Source of the DNA: Acidobacteriota bacterium
GTDB lineage: Bacteria; Acidobacteriota; Blastocatellia; Pyrinomonadales; Pyrinomonadaceae
Reading direction: 5' to 3'
Length of the DNA: 64,000 nucleotides
Assembly: GCA_016700075.1 (NCBI GenBank)
Contig: CP065000.1
Location: 496,001-560,000, forward strand
Below, piece by piece: positions 61,085 through 64,000 of this stretch (within the stretch, counting starts at the first letter, position 1; each line of letters opens with the position of its first letter). The position numbers and the translations under genes are program-made. The notes beneath the pieces are model-generated. The model ran no database searches. It had not been told where the DNA came from and saw only the letters and a program-made list of their open reading frames with translations.

Positions 61085-62137
61085 TTACAGGTCCCAGTCG
61101 GTGATCAGATGCTGAGTCAGTTCGAGCAGGTCGTTCATTGGGTTTGCACCGTTGAAAATCCATATTTCACCGAGATCCACCAAGGCTTTTCGGTCAATAA
61201 TGTCCTGCTGGACCCCGAACTGTAAATTTTGGATAGGAAGGCCCGTATCGAAATGTATGTGCACCACTCCGAAACGATTCATTGGTGCAGCCTGGTCATT
61301 CTGCGGCCGCGTGACGCCATTGATGCGGTATTCAAAGCCGTTCCCAAGCGATAAATTAACGAATTTGGCGGTTCCGGGATCACCGACAAGATGAGCATGG
61401 TCGACCGATGCCGACAGTATGCCCTGATATCCTGTAAATAGGTCCTCACGAACCTTCATCACGATCAGAATGTCATTCACGGTGATCGTTGTCGATGGCC
61501 TATTTACATAGTCCGGTGGTGGTGGTATGTCCAACAAGGCATCCTCATTGAGCCTCAGCACCGTCTTGCCGTTCTGAACGTTCGGTACCTGTGCAGGCTC
61601 GCCCTGAATTGCGAGGTCGTTGCTGCCGATGGCAGACGGCCAAGTGTACGAGATCGGCAACGCCTGGCTCGCGATGTAGCGGCCGTAGATGCCGTTGAGT
61701 TTTTCCGGATCATAAACGGTCACACCGTCAACGTAGCACTGCCGCAGCTCGACGCCGGTCGAGAACAGCAGCGTTTTCAGCCGCTGAAACGTGAGATTCG
61801 ACTGAGCGAACCGTGCAAAGTAGTTTTGACCATTTCTAGGCGAGCGGATCACGAACGGCGAAGCTCCGTTGCGTTCGTCGCAGTACAACGCCCATAAATA
61901 ATCGGCCGGCGTCAATACCGCACCGCGATAGTGCACCGACGCCTGTGCCGAAGCACCCGCCAGAAATGGCCAACTGAGCCGCCACGTCTTTTCGCCGGTA
62001 TTCCGGCCGACCAGCACGCGGGCATAGGCACCCGCACCGAGCGAGTTCTGGTATTCTTCGAACCTGATGTCCTCGATCGGATCGCGACCGTTACAGATGC
62101 CGAGAACGTGATAGCCGTTTATGAATTCCTCTGCCAT
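61085..62137 (-). CDS. phage distal tail-like protein
   Basis: About 350 residues. The N-terminal half (about 1-150) has the beta-sandwich pattern of distal tail proteins (RVLVGRNTGEKTWRLSWPF, SPFVIRSPRNGQNYFARF). The C-terminal half (about 205-350) looks like another LamG/concanavalin domain (RFGVVHIHFDTGLPIQ). It is six bases from the hub gene and one base from the small membrane gene downstream of the tape measure, so all lie in one transcript. Function by position. Confidence 0.7.
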   Translation of the reverse strand: MAEEFINGYHVLGICNGRDPIEDIRFEEYQNSLGAGAYARVLVGRNTGEKTWRLSWPFLAGASAQASVHYRGAVLTPADYLWALYCDERNGASPFVIRSPRNGQNYFARFAQSNLTFQRLKTLLFSTGVELRQCYVDGVTVYDPEKLNGIYGRYIASQALPISYTWPSAIGSNDLAIQGEPAQVPNVQNGKTVLRLNEDALLDIPPPPDYVNRPSTTITVNDILIVMKVREDLFTGYQGILSASVDHAHLVGDPGTAKFVNLSLGNGFEYRINGVTRPQNDQAAPMNRFGVVHIHFDTGLPIQNLQFGVQQDIIDRKALVDLGEIWIFNGANPMNDLLELTQHLITDWDL

Positions 62138-62138
62138 T

Positions 62139-62444
62139 TCAGTTGTTCACCGTGATCGTTTTGGTCCCGTAAACATGCCAGTTCTCGCCGTACAATTTGC
62201 GAAAATAGATGTCCGTGCAACCCTCGCTGACGATGATCTGAGCGGCGGTACCCAGAGCATAGGTCTGAGCGACGGTGTTCGTTGGACAGGTCTCGACGAA
62301 AACGTACGGCGGCTCGACCGGCGACGGCGTCGGGAACGGCCGCTGGCCATTCTGGCCGAAAACCGCGACCACGAACGCTGTGCCCAGGATCACCACGATC
62401 GTCATCGCTAAAATGAATGCTGCAATGTCTTGGCGTTTAGTCAT
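62139..62444 (-). CDS. small membrane-anchored protein in the tail operon
   Basis: About 101 residues from ATG 62444 (MTKRQDIAAFI): one N-terminal membrane helix (about 8-30), a Pro-rich linker, and a short external domain with two cysteines (ETCPTNTVAQ and SEGCTDIYF). Its start overlaps the tape-measure stop by eight bases. Unknown function; unlike most tail proteins it has a membrane anchor. Confidence 0.65.
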   Translation of the reverse strand: MTKRQDIAAFILAMTIVVILGTAFVVAVFGQNGQRPFPTPSPVEPPYVFVETCPTNTVAQTYALGTAAQIIVSEGCTDIYFRKLYGENWHVYGTKTITVNN

Positions 62445-64000
62445 ATTGTAAAACCCTCGCTGTGCTTTCGCGTGCCGAAAAGCTGTCGTTGTAACGGCCT
62501 GACGCAGCTGAGACGATCTCGTTCGCGGCTGCACGAGCTCCGCGTTTGACCACAACGCCCTCATCGACCACGCCGAGCTGTGCGACCTGATCCTTGAGTT
62601 CGTAGATCGATTCGGCCAGCGAAGCGATCAGCGACGGATCGATGCCGGAATTGACCGTGACGTTCGGCACGCTCGGCAATATCGTTCCCGACACGTTCGG
62701 CACGAATACCTCAGGCCGCCGTTCGCCGACGATGTAGGCACGTCCGGCCATTACCGAACCGCCGAGTTCGCGATAGCCGCCGAAACGTCCTTTGAACTGA
62801 TTTCCCGACCAAAATTCGTCGGTGACCCGATCACGATCGAGCCGCGACGACGACTGGCCGCTCGACGCTGCATAATTCCGCAGCAGCTCCTGAACCTCAT
62901 GCAGTCCGACGACCGCCATGGCGTTTTTGCCCACTTGGCCTTTGCCATAGTATGCCTCGCCGATATCACGCATTGCGGTGAGCACCGAGCGGTCATTCAC
63001 CGTGATCGAATATGCAGCGGCGGCCGCTTCTTTCAGTTTCTTGATCGCATTATCGCGGCCGCTGAACAGGCCAAAGAGTGCTCCGATGCCCGCACCGATC
63101 GCGGCTCCCCACGGCCCGAACATCGCTCCGTATTGAGCACCCATTCCGCCGTACTGCAGCATCTTTCCGGCACGTCCGGGCACGAAACCGCCAACCATCG
63201 CCGCGATCGAACCGATGCCGCCCATGATGCCGGCCGCTTTCGAATCTTTGCCGGTCAGAATGTTCTTTCGCGGCCCGAACATACTTTTGAAATTGCCGAG
63301 AATGCCGCCTAAACCGCCCTGCTGTTCGTTGCCGTTCACGACATAGTAACCATCCTCGTCGATCGAGCCGGTCGGCAAACCTGCTGACGGACGATTCCCG
63401 CCGCCCGTCGGATTAAAGAACGGCGTCCCGCCGGGACCGGAACCGCCGCTGAATATCGCTCCGAGCCCGCCGCCAGACGTCGGATTGAAACCGCTCGCGA
63501 TCGGCGAACCGCCGAGCTGGACGAGGATGCGGTTCAAGATGCTGTTAGTCGTGCTGATCGAGCTGACGATCGGCTTTGCGACCGGATTGTTGGTCTGGTT
63601 TGGATCGAAACCGAGCAGCTTTGTCGCGAGCATGTCGGAAAGTCCGTCGATCATCTGCTCTTTCAAACGGTCCTGAAAACTTCGCAGCAGTCCCTTGATA
63701 TCGCCGTCGAACGCATATTTCAGCGTTGTCTTGAAAAAGTCCTTCATCTCCGCGTGCTGTTTGTTCAACGCCGTGACCGCGTCGATCTGCTGAGCGATGT
63801 TGAGCAGATTTTGCTGTTGAGCAGGATCAAGATCAGTATAATTTCGCTGGATCTGACGCAGAGTTTTCTCGTACTCGGTCAACGGCACATTGCCGCGGGT
63901 GACCGCTTCGAGCTGATCTTCGAGGCTGGTTTTAAGATCTTTGTATTGATCTTCCAGCTTTTTCAGAGCCTCGCGTTTCCTCTTTTCCGATTCGAATATC
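62437..64000 (-). CDS. phage tail tape-measure protein, C-terminal part (runs off the window)
   Basis: The frame is open to the right edge, so the gene starts beyond position 64000; the GTG at 63888 is internal, since the preceding codons (LKKLEDQYKDLKTSLEDQ) continue a coiled coil. The visible 521 codons contain the coiled coil, a Gly/Pro-rich linker (about 140-200 codons from the visible GTG), a hydrophobic Gly/Ala-rich segment (GGIGSIAAMVGGFVPGRAGKM, then GAAIGAGIGALFGLF) and a variable tail. These are the hallmarks of tape-measure proteins, which set tail length and help DNA injection. Confidence 0.75.
   Translation of the reverse strand, partial: IFESEKRKREALKKLEDQYKDLKTSLEDQLEAVTRGNVPLTEYEKTLRQIQRNYTDLDPAQQQNLLNIAQQIDAVTALNKQHAEMKDFFKTTLKYAFDGDIKGLLRSFQDRLKEQMIDGLSDMLATKLLGFDPNQTNNPVAKPIVSSISTTNSILNRILVQLGGSPIASGFNPTSGGGLGAIFSGGSGPGGTPFFNPTGGGNRPSAGLPTGSIDEDGYYVVNGNEQQGGLGGILGNFKSMFGPRKNILTGKDSKAAGIMGGIGSIAAMVGGFVPGRAGKMLQYGGMGAQYGAMFGPWGAAIGAGIGALFGLFSGRDNAIKKLKEAAAAAYSITVNDRSVLTAMRDIGEAYYGKGQVGKNAMAVVGLHEVQELLRNYAASSGQSSSRLDRDRVTDEFWSGNQFKGRFGGYRELGGSVMAGRAYIVGERRPEVFVPNVSGTILPSVPNVTVNSGIDPSLIASLAESIYELKDQVAQLGVVDEGVVVKRGARAAANEIVSAASGRYNDSFSARESTARVLQYD

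Overview
The window reads as chromosome of a Gram-negative bacterium: an MsbA-type exporter, an OmpA-family protein, a TonB receptor, TolC/RND efflux and a type IV pilin are all present. The mix (VIT/vWA protein, Ycf48-like propeller, a three-gene arginine-to-polyamine cluster with a deoxyhypusine-synthase-like enzyme, abundant secreted proteins of unknown function) best suits Acidobacteriota, perhaps Blastocatellia. That placement is an inference from gene content only.

Region 1 (about 0.2-30.1 kb) is ordinary chromosome. It holds secreted and envelope proteins (S41 protease, Ycf48-like propeller, VIT/vWA protein, OmpA-family protein, M28 peptidase, TPR protein). It also holds a tight operon msbA - yicC - gmk - rpoZ ending in a clear terminator, an opposite-strand polysaccharide cluster (aminotransferase, TPR protein, O-antigen ligase-like protein), and nth. 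A pilin gene has a consensus sigma-54 promoter bracketed by a perfect inverted repeat. A polyamine set follows (speA, a DHS-like homospermidine synthase candidate, agmatinase), then an HtrA protease and a small membrane protein.

Region 2 (about 30.1-56.9 kb) is an accessory island. It starts at a 3'-half fragment of tRNA-Pro(GGG), the scar expected at one end of a tRNA-integrated element. The cargo is mostly transition-metal handling: two CDF transporters plus a CDF remnant, ZIP, a P-type ATPase, CzcCBA with a PII-like protein, a periplasmic CbiX-like protein, a TonB receptor, and a sigma-54-type two-component system. Decay is heavy: truncated CDF and TolC paralogs, a frameshifted Cys-rich gene, a decapitated DUF4198 gene, a nonsense codon in a repeat-bearing protein, and an Arg in place of the invariant Gly of the P-type ATPase phosphorylation motif.

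Region 3 (57.06 kb to the right edge) is a run of phage tail genes on the minus strand: tape-measure C-terminal part, small membrane protein, distal-tail-like, hub-like and a terminal adhesin-like protein. The tape-measure gene runs off the window. A pair of 8-bp repeats spaced 11 bp lies both near the tRNA scar and just beyond the last tail gene, as integrase arm sites might. No integrase is visible; a complete tRNA-Pro and an integrase would be expected beyond position 64000 if the scar model holds.
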